DNA from: Alphaproteobacteria bacterium
Lineage (GTDB): Bacteria > Pseudomonadota > Alphaproteobacteria > UBA8366 > Aestuariispiraceae
Assembly (NCBI GenBank): GCA_033344895.1
Contig: JAWPMN010000001.1
Location: 558,001-622,000, forward strand
Direction of reading: 5' to 3'
Length of the DNA: 64,000 bases
Positions 44,405-52,977 of this stretch are shown piece after piece. The notes beneath the pieces were generated by a model. That model saw only the letters and a program-made list of their open reading frames with translations, made no database searches and was not told the origin of the DNA. Each line of letters begins with the position of its first letter. Position 1 is the stretch's first letter. A program made the position numbers and the translations under genes.

Positions 44405-45526
44405 ATGACCGTAACCGGCGTCGATCATACACCGGAAGTCCTGACGGTTCGATGGCAGGACGGGTCCGTGACCCGGTATCATGCCATCTGGTTGCGCGAT
44501 AATGCGCGGGGCGACGCTTTCCGGCACCCCGGCAATGATCAGCGGCTGTTCGACCTGACAGATATTCCTGACGGTGTCGCGATTGCGGAGGCCCGGCTTC
44601 AGCCTGCAGGGGTCGCGGTACGTTTCACGCCGGACGATGCCTCTTCCGTGTTCGAATCGGACTTTCTGCGCGATTACGCTTACGATGGAGGTTCCAACAC
44701 GCCCTCGCAGCCGGTTTGGGGCGCCGAACACGCGGACAGCTTGATCCGCCACGACTACGCGGCGGTCGAAAGCGACCCGGCCGCACGCAAGGCCTGGCTC
44801 GACGACATCGTCGCAAACGGCATCGCACTGCTTAGAAATGTCCCGACTGTCGAAGGCAAGGTCTGCGAGGTCGCGGAAATCTTCGGTTACGTTCGGGAAA
44901 CGAATTACGGCCGTCTCTTCGAGGTCCGCAGCGAAGCACAGCCGATCAACCTCGCCTACACGCCCGTGGGCCTGAACGTTCATACGGACAATCCCTACCG
45001 GTCCCCTGTTCCGGGCCTGCAGTTGTTGCATTGCCTGACCAATGCGGCGGACGGTGGCGAGTCGGTCTTTGTCGATGGCTTTCGTTGCGCCGCGAAGCTG
45101 CGCCAAACCGCGCCGGATGCCTTCGATCTTCTGACCCGGTTTCGGGCCCCGTTCCGCTATCGCGATGCCGGTGCCGATCTGACGAACCGGACCCCCTGCA
45201 TCGAGATCGACGACAAGGGACGCCTCATCGCTGTCCGATACAACAATCGCTCTGCGGCGCCGCTGGACCTGCCGTTCGAGGTCATGGCGGAGTATTACGA
45301 TGCGCTGCGTCTGTTCGCGGGCATGCTGCATGATCCGGAGGGCGAGATGCGGCTGCGCCTCGACCCGGGCGATCTGGTCACCTTCGACAATGAACGCGTG
45401 CTGCATGGCCGGACCGGATTTACCGGCGGCGCGCGTCATCTTCAGGGCTGCTATGCCGACAAGGACGCCTTGCGCAGCATGGCCGCCGTCCTATCCCGAC
45501 AATCCGATCAGGAGTCCCAGGGATGA
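44405..45526 (+). CDS. tmpA: 2-oxoglutarate/Fe(II) oxygenase, TmpA-like (gamma-butyrobetaine hydroxylase family)
   Basis: A 373-aa enzyme with an N-terminal GBBH-type domain (VRWQDGSVTRYHAIWLRDNARG) and a TauD-like catalytic core. Iron ligands are His193 and Asp195 (GLNVHTDNPYRSP) and His334 (ERVLHGRTGF), with Arg336 or a neighbour for 2-oxoglutarate. The three Cys that bind zinc in animal GBBH N-domains are missing. The start at 44405 has AAGGAG seven bases upstream; an in-frame ATG at 44282 lies in the clpB promoter and is rejected. It overlaps by 4 bp with an HD-type oxygenase. That pairing points to TmpA, which hydroxylates 2-(trimethylammonio)ethylphosphonate, rather than to carnitine synthesis alone. 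Confidence 0.75.
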   Translation: MTVTGVDHTPEVLTVRWQDGSVTRYHAIWLRDNARGDAFRHPGNDQRLFDLTDIPDGVAIAEARLQPAGVAVRFTPDDASSVFESDFLRDYAYDGGSNTPSQPVWGAEHADSLIRHDYAAVESDPAARKAWLDDIVANGIALLRNVPTVEGKVCEVAEIFGYVRETNYGRLFEVRSEAQPINLAYTPVGLNVHTDNPYRSPVPGLQLLHCLTNAADGGESVFVDGFRCAAKLRQTAPDAFDLLTRFRAPFRYRDAGADLTNRTPCIEIDDKGRLIAVRYNNRSAAPLDLPFEVMAEYYDALRLFAGMLHDPEGEMRLRLDPGDLVTFDNERVLHGRTGFTGGARHLQGCYADKDALRSMAAVLSRQSDQESQG

Positions 45527-46119
45527 CCGCCATATCCGATACCCTGCCGACCCACCCCGACGCGGTTTCCCCGGACACGGCGGTTGACTTCATCATTGAG
45601 CTGTTCCGGCATATCGGCGACCGCGACTATATCGGCGAACCGATCAGCCAGAGAGAACACGGTATTCAATGCGCGGTCATGGCCGACCAGTTGGAGAACC
45701 GCGACAGCCTGACCGCAGCGGCCCTGATGCACGATATCGGCCATTTCCTGCACGCCTGCGCGGAGGATTGTGCCGAGCATGGGATCGACTCCCAGCATGA
45801 GGATTGCGGCGCCGATTTCCTGGCCCGCTTCTTCCCACCGGAAGTGTCGGAGCCGGTGCGCCTGCATGTCGATGCCAAACGCTATCTCTGCGCGGTGGAA
45901 CCCAGCTATTTCGACCGGCTGTCCCCGGCATCGATCCGCAGCCTGGAATTACAGGGCGGTCCCATGCAGGGGGAGGAACTGGAACGCTTCGCCGCCCACC
46001 CCCACCTGGCGGAGGCGGTGATCCTGCGACGCTGCGACGACGGCGCGAAGGTTCCGGATCTGAAGACCCCGCCAATCGAGTTCTATCGTCCGATGCTGGA
46101 AAGGCTGTTGAAGGACTGA
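45523..46119 (+). CDS. tmpB: HD-domain mixed-valent diiron oxygenase, TmpB/PhnZ-like
   Basis: A 198-aa HD-fold protein. Metal-ligand candidates are His46 (SQREHGIQC), His70-Asp71 (LMHDIGH), His92 (QHEDCGADF), His115 (RLHVDAKRY) and a late Asp (RRCDDGAK). The segment RDYIGEP provides the Tyr36 and Glu39 that mark the PhnZ type of HD oxygenase, as opposed to phosphohydrolases; LSPASIRSLELQGG is another PhnZ-like segment. Such enzymes cleave the C-P bond of an alpha-hydroxyphosphonate with O2. The gene overlaps the 2-oxoglutarate oxygenase by 4 bp (ATGA), so the two would oxidise an alkylphosphonate to a carboxylate (glycine betaine in the known case) and phosphate. Confidence 0.78.
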   Translation: MTAISDTLPTHPDAVSPDTAVDFIIELFRHIGDRDYIGEPISQREHGIQCAVMADQLENRDSLTAAALMHDIGHFLHACAEDCAEHGIDSQHEDCGADFLARFFPPEVSEPVRLHVDAKRYLCAVEPSYFDRLSPASIRSLELQGGPMQGEELERFAAHPHLAEAVILRRCDDGAKVPDLKTPPIEFYRPMLERLLKD

Positions 46120-46125
46120 ACCCGG

Positions 46126-47928
46126 TCAGGCTGCCCCGGCGGCCAGCGCACGCAGGAAGGCCGGGCCGAAATCCTGCAGCTTCTTCGGGCCGACGCCGTT
46201 GACCAGCGACATCTGATCCAATGTCTCCGGGCGCATGCGGCACATGTCGATCAGGGTCGCATCGCCGAAGACGATGTAGGCCGGCACATTGCGTTCCGCC
46301 GCCAGATCGCGGCGCAGTGCCTTCAGGGAGGCCAGCAGGTCGCCATCGATGTCGCTGGTATCCATTTCGACCTTGCTGCGGCGTTCCGATCGTGCCGACT
46401 TCGCGGTCTTCGGAATTTCGCGATAGGTGAAGCTTTCCTCTCCCTTCAGGACGGCGTCGCCCTTCCGGGTCAGCACCAGGCCGCCATACCCTTCGATGTT
46501 GATCGACAGATAGCCGCCGGCGACGGCCTGACGGATAAAGGCCTGCCAGAAGGGTTTGTCGTGGCCGGCTCCGACACCGAAGGTCGGCAGGCTGTCATGA
46601 CCGCGCTCTTCGATCTTGGCCGTCTTTGCCCCCCGCAGGATATCGATGATATGGGCGGCACCGAATGACTGCCCGGTCCGCGCAACGGCGGATAACAGCA
46701 TCTGCGCCTCCCGTGTCCCGTCGATCAGGACCGGCGGATCGAGGCAGGTATCGCAATTCCCGCAGGCATCGCTTTCTTCCCCGAAATAGGACAGCAACGC
46801 CGCCCGGCGACAGCGCGTCGCCTCGCAATAGGCCAGCAGCGCGTCCAGCCTTTTGTGCTCGCGCAGTTTGTGCTCAGCGTTCTCGCCGTCCTGATCGATG
46901 AACTGGCGGCGCATGCGAATGTCGTCCAGGCCGAACAGCATCTGCACTTCGGACGGATTGCCGTCGCGTCCGGCGCGGCCGATCTCCTGATAGTAGGCTT
47001 CCATGCTGCCAGGCAGGTTCAGATGAAAGACGAAACGGATGTCCGGCTTGTCGATTCCCATGCCGAAAGCGATGGTCGCGACCATGATCACCGACTCTTC
47101 GGTCATGAAGACGTCCTGGTTCTCCTTGCGGATCTCCGGCGCCAGACCGGCGTGATAGGGCAACGCCCTGAAGCCCTCGCCCGTCAGCATTTCGGCGACT
47201 TCATCCGTCATGCGCCGCGACAGGCAATAGACGATCCCGGCCTGCCCGCGCCGCGAATCCAGGAAAGTCATCAACTGCTTCTTCCAATGGGTCTTCGGCG
47301 TCACGCCCAGGGTCAGATTCGGTCGATCGAAGCCGTGCACCACCGTATCCCCGCGCGATCGGAACAGCTTCTCCGCGATATCGCGTCGCGTGGCATTGTC
47401 CGCCGTTGCGGTGAAAGCCGCCATGGTGGCATCGGGGAAACGGTCGGTCAGCGCGGACAGCATTTCATATTCCGGGCGGAAGCTTGCGCCCCATTTCGAA
47501 ATGCAGTGGGCCTCATCGACCACGAACATGGCGGGATTCAAACGTTCCAGTGCCGCCAGCATGCGATCGGTCATCAGCCGTTCCGGCGACATGTAGAGCA
47601 GCTTCGCCGATCCGTTCCGGACCTTCATCCATTCGTCGACATTCCGGTCCCGGCTCTGGCCGGAATGAATACAGGCCGCGTCTACGCCATTGGCCCGCAG
47701 ACCCGCTACCTGATCGTCCATCAGCGCGACCAGCGGCGAGACGACAACCGTGGGACGGTCGAAGATCAGCGCCGGCACCTGATAGCACAATGACTTGCCC
47801 GCGCCGGTCGGCATGACGGTCAGGGTATTCGTCCCGGCCAGCAGCCGATCGACGATTTCTTCCTGGCCCGGGCGAAATCCCTGGAAGCCGAATACACCGG
47901 CCAGAACATCCTGCGGGGACGACCTCAC
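46126..47928 (-). CDS. recQ: ATP-dependent DNA helicase RecQ
   Basis: A 600-aa 3'-5' helicase acting in recombination and fork repair. The SF2 core has Walker A MPTGAGKSLCYQVPAL, the DEAH box FVVDEAHCISKWG and motif VI near YYQEIGRAGRDGN. The zinc-binding RQC region shows CRRAALLSYFGEESDACGNCDTC (four Cys with the earlier one). The C-terminal HRDC domain lies at about 520-595 (LLASLKALRRDLAAERNVPAYIVF). Full length for bacterial RecQ. Its start overlaps the stop of an alpha/beta hydrolase gene by 4 bp (ATGA). It is convergent with the oxygenase pair, with only 6 bp between the stop codons. Confidence 0.97.
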   Translation of the reverse strand: MRSSPQDVLAGVFGFQGFRPGQEEIVDRLLAGTNTLTVMPTGAGKSLCYQVPALIFDRPTVVVSPLVALMDDQVAGLRANGVDAACIHSGQSRDRNVDEWMKVRNGSAKLLYMSPERLMTDRMLAALERLNPAMFVVDEAHCISKWGASFRPEYEMLSALTDRFPDATMAAFTATADNATRRDIAEKLFRSRGDTVVHGFDRPNLTLGVTPKTHWKKQLMTFLDSRRGQAGIVYCLSRRMTDEVAEMLTGEGFRALPYHAGLAPEIRKENQDVFMTEESVIMVATIAFGMGIDKPDIRFVFHLNLPGSMEAYYQEIGRAGRDGNPSEVQMLFGLDDIRMRRQFIDQDGENAEHKLREHKRLDALLAYCEATRCRRAALLSYFGEESDACGNCDTCLDPPVLIDGTREAQMLLSAVARTGQSFGAAHIIDILRGAKTAKIEERGHDSLPTFGVGAGHDKPFWQAFIRQAVAGGYLSINIEGYGGLVLTRKGDAVLKGEESFTYREIPKTAKSARSERRSKVEMDTSDIDGDLLASLKALRRDLAAERNVPAYIVFGDATLIDMCRMRPETLDQMSLVNGVGPKKLQDFGPAFLRALAAGAA

Positions 47929-48701
47929 GACAGAAAGGTCCGGACGGCCTCGGTGAACAGGGCGGGTTGTTCGGCATGCAGCCAGTGGCCGGCATCGGGG
48001 ATCGCCTCGATCTCAGCATGCGGGAACAATCGCTCGATCTCGGCTTGGTGGCGCGGCAGCACGTATTCTGAATTGGCGCCGACGATGTGCAGCGCCGGCC
48101 GCGGAAAGGCATCGTCGCTGTCAACATCGGGAAAGCCTTCGATGACCGGCATCTGGTCACGGATTGCCTCCAGATTGAGCTTCCAGGTCAGACCGCCATC
48201 CTCGGCAGGCGTAAGGTTCTGAACCAGGAAGGTGCGGATCATGCGCTCGGATATATGCGGCTCCAGCGCGGTCTCCGCCTCCGCACGCCGTGTCATCGAC
48301 GCCGTATCCAATCCGCGCATGGCCTCGACATAGGCCATCAGCCCGCTGTCACGCGGCGCGGGCGGAATGTCGGCGACGACCAGACGATCGATCAGCTCGG
48401 GCCGTTCGAAGGCCAGCATCATCGCGGTCTTGCCGCCCATGGAATGGCCGATGACATGGGCCGGGCCGCCGACCAGTTTCTCGATCAGCCCCGCCACATC
48501 GCGGGCCATGACCGGGTAAGCCATGTCCGGATCCCAGGGTGATTCGCCATGATTGCGCAGATCGACCGTGATCACCCGATACGTCCCGGCAAGGGACTTG
48601 GCGATCGCGCCCCAGTTCCGCTTGTTGCCGAACAGGCCGTGCAGCACCACCAGTGGCGCGCCGTCACCGATTTCGGAATAGGCGAGGTCCAGGACCGGCA
48701 T
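47925..48701 (-). CDS. Alpha/beta hydrolase (YbfF-like esterase)
   Basis: A 258-aa cytoplasmic esterase-type hydrolase. It opens with MPVLDLAYSEIGDGAPLVVLHGLFGNKRNW, the oxyanion HGLFG region. The nucleophile elbow is VIGHSMGGKTAMM, an acidic residue lies in IEGFPD or IVGANSEY, and the catalytic His is in DAGHWLHAEQP. The start at 48701 follows GGAGG by five bases; a very long in-frame extension to 50270 is the antisense shadow of other genes and is rejected. The substrate is unknown; YbfF-like enzymes hydrolyse short acyl esters and acyl-CoA. Upstream of and overlapping recQ. Confidence 0.88.
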   Translation of the reverse strand: MPVLDLAYSEIGDGAPLVVLHGLFGNKRNWGAIAKSLAGTYRVITVDLRNHGESPWDPDMAYPVMARDVAGLIEKLVGGPAHVIGHSMGGKTAMMLAFERPELIDRLVVADIPPAPRDSGLMAYVEAMRGLDTASMTRRAEAETALEPHISERMIRTFLVQNLTPAEDGGLTWKLNLEAIRDQMPVIEGFPDVDSDDAFPRPALHIVGANSEYVLPRHQAEIERLFPHAEIEAIPDAGHWLHAEQPALFTEAVRTFLS

Positions 48702-48758
48702 GTGTCCTCCATTTCCGTGATTGACCGGGATATGGGCGGAACCTAGCCTCTTCGCGCC

Positions 48759-49502
48759 ATGGATGGAAGCGCGCTTCTCATATTCGCTCTGGGGGCCGGT
48801 GCGGCCGGGTTCGTGTCCGGTCTGACAGGTCTGGGAACGGCGCTGACCGCGCTGGCTTTCTGGCTGCATGTCACGACACCGCAGATCGCAGTGCCCATGG
48901 CCGCCTCCATCGCTGTTCTCAGCCATCTGATCACGCTGACCTATATCCGTCAGGGCATCGTCTGGCGCCGTGTCTGGCCGTTTCTGCTGGGCGGCCTGAT
49001 CGGATTGCCGATCGGTGTGGCCGCCCTTTCGGTCCTCAGCGGCGATGCCGCGAAGGCCGGCCTGGGCGCCTTCCTGATCCTCTACTGCACCTATGGACTG
49101 GCGGTGCGCCGTCCGCCGGTTATTGCCGGCGGCGGTCGCCCGGCCGACGGCGCCGTCGGTTTCGGAGGGGGATTCCTGGGCGGACTTTCCGGCGTTTCCG
49201 GGCCGTTGCCGACCATCTGGGCGGGCCTGCGCGGCTGGCCGAAGGATGAACAGCGCGGCGTCTACCAACCGTTCAACCTTGTCATCCTGGGGCTGTCGGT
49301 CGCGGGGCACGGCCTGTACGACCGGTTCGATCCCGTTGCCGGAACCGAAGCCCTGATCGCCTTCGCCTGCGCCGCCGGCGGTTCGATCCTGGGCATTACC
49401 ACCTATCGCCGAACCAGCGATCGCAATTTCCGGCGCATCGTTCTCATCCTGTTGCTGATCGGTGGCATCACCCACCTGATCGCCTGGCTCGCCCGGAATT
49501 GA
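48759..49502 (+). CDS. TauE/SafE-family membrane transporter (putative sulfite/organosulfonate exporter)
   Basis: A 247-aa integral membrane protein with about eight helices. The repeated glycine-rich motif GLTGLGTALTALAFWL near the N-terminus and GGFLGGLSGVSGPLPTIW in the second half are the hallmark of the TauE/SafE family, which exports sulfite, sulfonates or related anions, or takes up small anions. The start ATG at 48759 is 57 bp from the divergent hydrolase and lacks a clear ribosome site. The next gene lies 66 bp downstream on the same strand. The substrate cannot be derived from the neighbours. Confidence 0.88.
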   Translation: MDGSALLIFALGAGAAGFVSGLTGLGTALTALAFWLHVTTPQIAVPMAASIAVLSHLITLTYIRQGIVWRRVWPFLLGGLIGLPIGVAALSVLSGDAAKAGLGAFLILYCTYGLAVRRPPVIAGGGRPADGAVGFGGGFLGGLSGVSGPLPTIWAGLRGWPKDEQRGVYQPFNLVILGLSVAGHGLYDRFDPVAGTEALIAFACAAGGSILGITTYRRTSDRNFRRIVLILLLIGGITHLIAWLARN

Positions 49503-49568
49503 CAGGAGCGCAGCCGGGGCCGATACAACGACCTGTGCCAAGAAGACTGTAAAGGGACAGCGACCCGC

Positions 49569-50822
49569 ATGTTTGAAAACCCCACAATCGCCGTCATCGG
49601 ACTGGGCTATGTCGGCCTGCCGCTGGCGGTCGCCCTGGCCCGCCACTTCGATGTCATGGGTTTCGACATCGACAAGAAGCGAATAGCCGAACTGCGCGAT
49701 TATCATGATCGCACAGGGGAACTGACGCGCGGTGAACTGGCGGATTCCAAGCTTCAATACATTGCCGACGACAGTTTCCTGGAAGAAGCGCATATCCACA
49801 TCATCACCGTGCCGACACCGGTCGGACCGGACAACAAACCCGACCTGCGCGCCATCGAATCGGCCAGTCGCATGGTGGGCCAGCGCATCCGCATGGGGTC
49901 GGTCGTGGTGTTCGAATCCACCGTCTATCCCGGCGTGACGGAGGAAGTCTGCGGCCCGATCCTGGAGCGGGAATCCGATCTGGTTTCCGGCCGGGACTTC
50001 TTCCTGGGCTACTCGCCGGAGCGCATCAATCCCGGCGACAAGGTTCACACGGTGGACCAGATCACCAAGGTCGTCGCCGGTCAGACGGAGAAGGTCGCGA
50101 ACCTTCTGGCCAAGATCTACGGCACGATGAACAACGGCAATATCTACATCGCCAAGGACATCCGAACGGCCGAAGCGTCGAAAGTGATCGAGAATGCCCA
50201 GCGCGATATCAACATCGCCTTCGTCAACGAGATCACGCATATTTTCGGCGAGATGGGTCTGTCCGTCCATGACGTGCTGGAGGCCGCGGGCACGAAGTGG
50301 AACTTCCTGCCCTTCTCACCGGGACTTGTCGGTGGCCATTGCATCGGCGTCGACCCCTATTATCTCGCCCATGCCGCGCAGTGCCTGAACATCGAGCCGC
50401 GCGTCATCCTGGCGGGCCGGGCAATCAATGACGGCATGGCCCCAAAGATCGCCGACCGGATTCATGCCGAATTGAAGCCGGAATCCAACGTTCTGGTTCT
50501 GGGCATCGCCTTCAAGGAAAACGTGCCGGATATCCGGAATTCCAAGGTCGTGGATCTGGTGCGCCGCCTGCAGGAGCATGGCCACGATGTCGACGTCTTT
50601 GACCCGATGGCCGACCCGGAAGAGACCCGCCGGGAATACGGTATCGGCCTGATCGCCGAACCGGCCGGCGGCTATGACGCCGTCGTCGGCGCCGTGGGCC
50701 ATTCGGGTTTCCTGTCGCTGTCGCTGCGTCGGCTGCTCAAGCCGGGCGGCCTCGTCGCCGACATCAAGGCGATCTGGCGCAGCCGCGGCGTTCCCGAGGA
50801 AATGCGCTACTGGACGCTCTAG
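49569..50822 (+). CDS. Nucleotide-sugar dehydrogenase (TviB/WbpO type)
   Basis: A 417-aa NAD-dependent enzyme oxidising UDP-GlcNAc/GalNAc-type sugars to uronic acids for capsule or O-antigen. The N-terminal Rossmann motif is IAVIGLGYVGLPLAVALA; the central dimerisation helix includes ENAQRDINIAFVNE with the catalytic Lys/Asn region shifted to Arg; the catalytic Cys is in GLVGGHCIGVDPYYLA (about 260); and the C-terminal UDP-binding domain has VLGIAFKENVPDIRNSKV. The split into three domains matches the family. The start at 49569 has AAAGGGACA upstream. No glycosyltransferase or epimerase gene follows, so it stands alone here. Ends in front of a long inverted repeat. Confidence 0.93.
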   Translation: MFENPTIAVIGLGYVGLPLAVALARHFDVMGFDIDKKRIAELRDYHDRTGELTRGELADSKLQYIADDSFLEEAHIHIITVPTPVGPDNKPDLRAIESASRMVGQRIRMGSVVVFESTVYPGVTEEVCGPILERESDLVSGRDFFLGYSPERINPGDKVHTVDQITKVVAGQTEKVANLLAKIYGTMNNGNIYIAKDIRTAEASKVIENAQRDINIAFVNEITHIFGEMGLSVHDVLEAAGTKWNFLPFSPGLVGGHCIGVDPYYLAHAAQCLNIEPRVILAGRAINDGMAPKIADRIHAELKPESNVLVLGIAFKENVPDIRNSKVVDLVRRLQEHGHDVDVFDPMADPEETRREYGIGLIAEPAGGYDAVVGAVGHSGFLSLSLRRLLKPGGLVADIKAIWRSRGVPEEMRYWTL

Positions 50823-50913
50823 CGCCTACAACGATGCGGGTTTCCGAGTCCGCGTAAAGACTCATTGAGGGGTCCTGCGAAAGCAGGTGCCTTGGGGGTA
50901 CATGACCGGGAAT

Positions 50914-51013
50914 GCCGCCGCGCAAGGCGGGATTCATGCCGCGGGTTGGATGCGGCGTCGACCAAGGGCAGACGGCGCCGCCCCACGACATGAATCCCGG
51001 CTTGCGCGGCGTT
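50914..51013. repeat. Long imperfect inverted repeat between convergent genes (REP-like)
   Basis: Arms at 50914-50938 and 50989-51013 match over 23 nt with one mismatch (core CGCCGCGCAAG-N-CGGGATTCATG), around a 50-bp GC-rich centre. Just upstream, CCTGC-GAAA-GCAGG (50873-50886) forms a small GNRA-type hairpin. The block lies between the convergent nucleotide-sugar dehydrogenase and sugar-isomerase genes. It resembles dispersed REP-type palindromes of alphaproteobacteria, and could serve as a bidirectional terminator or RNA stabiliser. Confidence 0.7.
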
Positions 51014-51016
51014 GCC

Positions 51017-51853
51017 TCAGGTCGCGGCCCAGATCTCCTCAACCCAGCCCTTGATCTTCAGCGCCTCTTCCCAGCGATCGGACAGTTCAAAACCGTCCGG
51101 CCCGGTAATGGCATATTCCGGCGGCCCCAGCTCGGTCAGGAAGATCATCGTGTCATCCGCAGCATGGCGGGATTTCCAGGATCGGAAGCCTTCGGCCCAC
51201 CAGGCCTTGAACTGCTCGACCCATTTCTGATGCTGCGGGAAATCGATCTGAAGCTGGACCTGTTCGCGACCCGCGATGCGGCCCTGAAAGCTGTCGGCGC
51301 GTTCCAGGATGCGTCGGATCAGGGCCTGATCGCCGTCGCTCAACGGGAACCAGAATTCCCGATCGACGATGTAATGGGACAGGTCGGCGCAGATCGGCAT
51401 GTTCGGCACCCGATCCATCAATTGCAGCGTATAGAACAGGTCGTTCGTGATGCAATTGCGGTGCGTTTCGAACAGGATCGGCACCCCCGCCCGGTCGGCC
51501 ATCGCCATCCAATGGCGCACGACGGTCTCCCCTTCCTCGACGGTAAAGGGCATGACCTGGCCGATGATGTTGACGTAATCGGCCTCGAATTCCTTCGCCA
51601 TGTCCAGAACCGGCTGCAGGTCTTCCAGCGTGTTCGGAAAGGCATTGATCATGCAGCCCAGACCATGCTTGCGGAACAGCGGCAGGGTTGCCTTGGCGAC
51701 ATCGATCTCGGACGCGCCAAGGTCCAGGCACATCCCGTCGAAGCCTGCCTCGGCGACCATTTCGAAGGCTTCCTCATCGCTGCGCTCGACCCCGTCCGGA
51801 CGGCGCAGTTCCATGGCCCAGCGCGACTGATAGACTTTCAGCTTCTGGGTCAT
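51017..51853 (-). CDS. Sugar phosphate isomerase/epimerase-like TIM-barrel protein
   Basis: A 278-aa protein of the xylose-isomerase-like/AP-endonuclease-2 superfamily. Strand/ligand segments typical of the barrel are visible: GFDGMCLDLGASEID, DYVNIIGQVMPF, VPILFETHRNCITND (Glu and His metal ligands), ICADLSHYIVD (Asp and His), REQVQLQIDFPQH and TMIFLTELGPPEY (Glu). The metal ligands are present, so it is probably catalytic, but the substrate cannot be read. It is translationally coupled to the upstream desaturase-like gene (ATGA overlap) and ends at a long inverted repeat. Expected to act on a small polyol, hydroxy-acid or sugar. Confidence 0.82.
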   Translation of the reverse strand: MTQKLKVYQSRWAMELRRPDGVERSDEEAFEMVAEAGFDGMCLDLGASEIDVAKATLPLFRKHGLGCMINAFPNTLEDLQPVLDMAKEFEADYVNIIGQVMPFTVEEGETVVRHWMAMADRAGVPILFETHRNCITNDLFYTLQLMDRVPNMPICADLSHYIVDREFWFPLSDGDQALIRRILERADSFQGRIAGREQVQLQIDFPQHQKWVEQFKAWWAEGFRSWKSRHAADDTMIFLTELGPPEYAITGPDGFELSDRWEEALKIKGWVEEIWAAT

Positions 51854-52839
51854 TCGGCGGGTTCCACATGGGCGGTGGAACTGTCGATCTCGGCGATGCC
51901 GTCACGGGTCTCCGGCCCTTTGATCAATTGCCGGATGAAGCGGTATTGAAAGGCCAGATAGCCGGTGGAGGGCGGCTCGTATCCCGCATGTTTCACCAGT
52001 TCGGCATGCAGCGCCGGCAGGTTGAAGAAGGGCACGGCCGGGAAGGTGTGGTGGGCCGTGTGATACTGCATGTTCCAGGCCATCCAGCGGAAAATCCACC
52101 AGGTCTTGATGGTCCGCGTGTTGTGCACCGTGTCCTGCAGATGGGTCAGACCGGTATGTTCCGTCACGTTCTGCACATTCTGGAACACCTTCATGGTGAA
52201 CAACGGGCCGATCCAATAGATCACCGCCGCCCAGGTCTCCAGATAGACAGACGCCGCCGCAACCAGCGCATAGCCCGCCAGATGCCAGCGATGTTCGGCC
52301 ACGACCTTCTGCTTCTGCTTGTCGGTGAAGTAATGGGCCGTCTTGCCGGACGCGACGATGAACAGGCGCTGAATGCGGCCGGTCCAGTAGGTCAGCCCGA
52401 ACAGATAGGGCAGATAGCTGCCCAGCGTGTAGGGGCCGCCCCGGCTGATCAGTTCCGGATCGTTGTCCCAGTCCTGGGTATGCCGGTGATGTTCGAAATG
52501 ATACCAGCGTTCATAGTCGCGCGGATAGAGCTGAATGAACCCGGTAATGCGGTTGAAGACATCGTTCAGCCAGCGGGTCTTGAAGGCGGTGTAGTGATTG
52601 TATTCATGCTGGGCCGCGAACAGGTAGTTCAGCAGGATCCCCAGGATACAGAAGAACGGGACGGCCCACCACTGACTGACCCCCTCGGTATTCAAGGTGA
52701 AATACAGGCCGGTTCCGGCCAGCAGGATCGCCCCGAAATGGCTGATCGTCTGTATCCAGCCGCGCAGATCCGACCGCTTGGTCAGTTCCCGCATCCGGTC
52801 GCGCGGGATCAGGTTCTTGCGTCCGACGAAATCTTCCAT
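51850..52839 (-). CDS. Membrane fatty acid desaturase-family protein
   Basis: A 329-aa integral membrane di-iron protein. Histidine boxes are HEYNHYT (about 92), HFEHHRHT (about 128) and HTAHHTFP (about 265), with an extra histidine in VTEHTGLTHL; membrane segments lie around 35-75 and 175-215. The family introduces double bonds or hydroxyl groups into lipid or alkane chains, and includes carotenoid ketolases and hydroxylases. The start at 52839 (MEDFVGRKN) has GGGAGA at good spacing; a longer frame reaching 53385 is the antisense shadow of the LysR gene. It forms an operon with a sugar-isomerase-like gene, an unusual partner, and is divergent from a LysR regulator that probably controls it. 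Confidence 0.85.
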   Translation of the reverse strand: MEDFVGRKNLIPRDRMRELTKRSDLRGWIQTISHFGAILLAGTGLYFTLNTEGVSQWWAVPFFCILGILLNYLFAAQHEYNHYTAFKTRWLNDVFNRITGFIQLYPRDYERWYHFEHHRHTQDWDNDPELISRGGPYTLGSYLPYLFGLTYWTGRIQRLFIVASGKTAHYFTDKQKQKVVAEHRWHLAGYALVAAASVYLETWAAVIYWIGPLFTMKVFQNVQNVTEHTGLTHLQDTVHNTRTIKTWWIFRWMAWNMQYHTAHHTFPAVPFFNLPALHAELVKHAGYEPPSTGYLAFQYRFIRQLIKGPETRDGIAEIDSSTAHVEPAE

Positions 52840-52924
52840 GACGGATCTCCCAGTTGCTACGCCACCGCCCAAGAGACACAGGCTTGGCGCTCTTCCTCGT
52901 TCCAAACTGTTGTACGCCACGCCA

Positions 52925-52972
52925 AAACGTCTATAAATAGCGCTGTATAGAACTAAACGTCGATAAATACCG
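52925..52972. promoter_or_regulatory. Two 18-bp direct repeats in the LysR/desaturase divergent promoter
   Basis: AAACGTCTATAAATAGCG (52925-52942) and AAACGTCGATAAATACCG (52955-52972) agree at 16 of 18 positions and are exactly 30 bp apart (about three helical turns). They fill the AT-rich part of the 138-bp gap, ending 6 bp before the LysR start. Two copies on one face of the helix are typical of LysR tetramer binding with autoregulation. Confidence 0.6.
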
Positions 52973-52977
52973 ACATA

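Noticed and set aside
48702-50270. In-frame upstream extension of the YbfF-like hydrolase gene to 781 codons
   Set aside because: It would run antisense through the TauE/SafE and nucleotide-sugar dehydrogenase genes; the real start at 48701 has a strong ribosome site.
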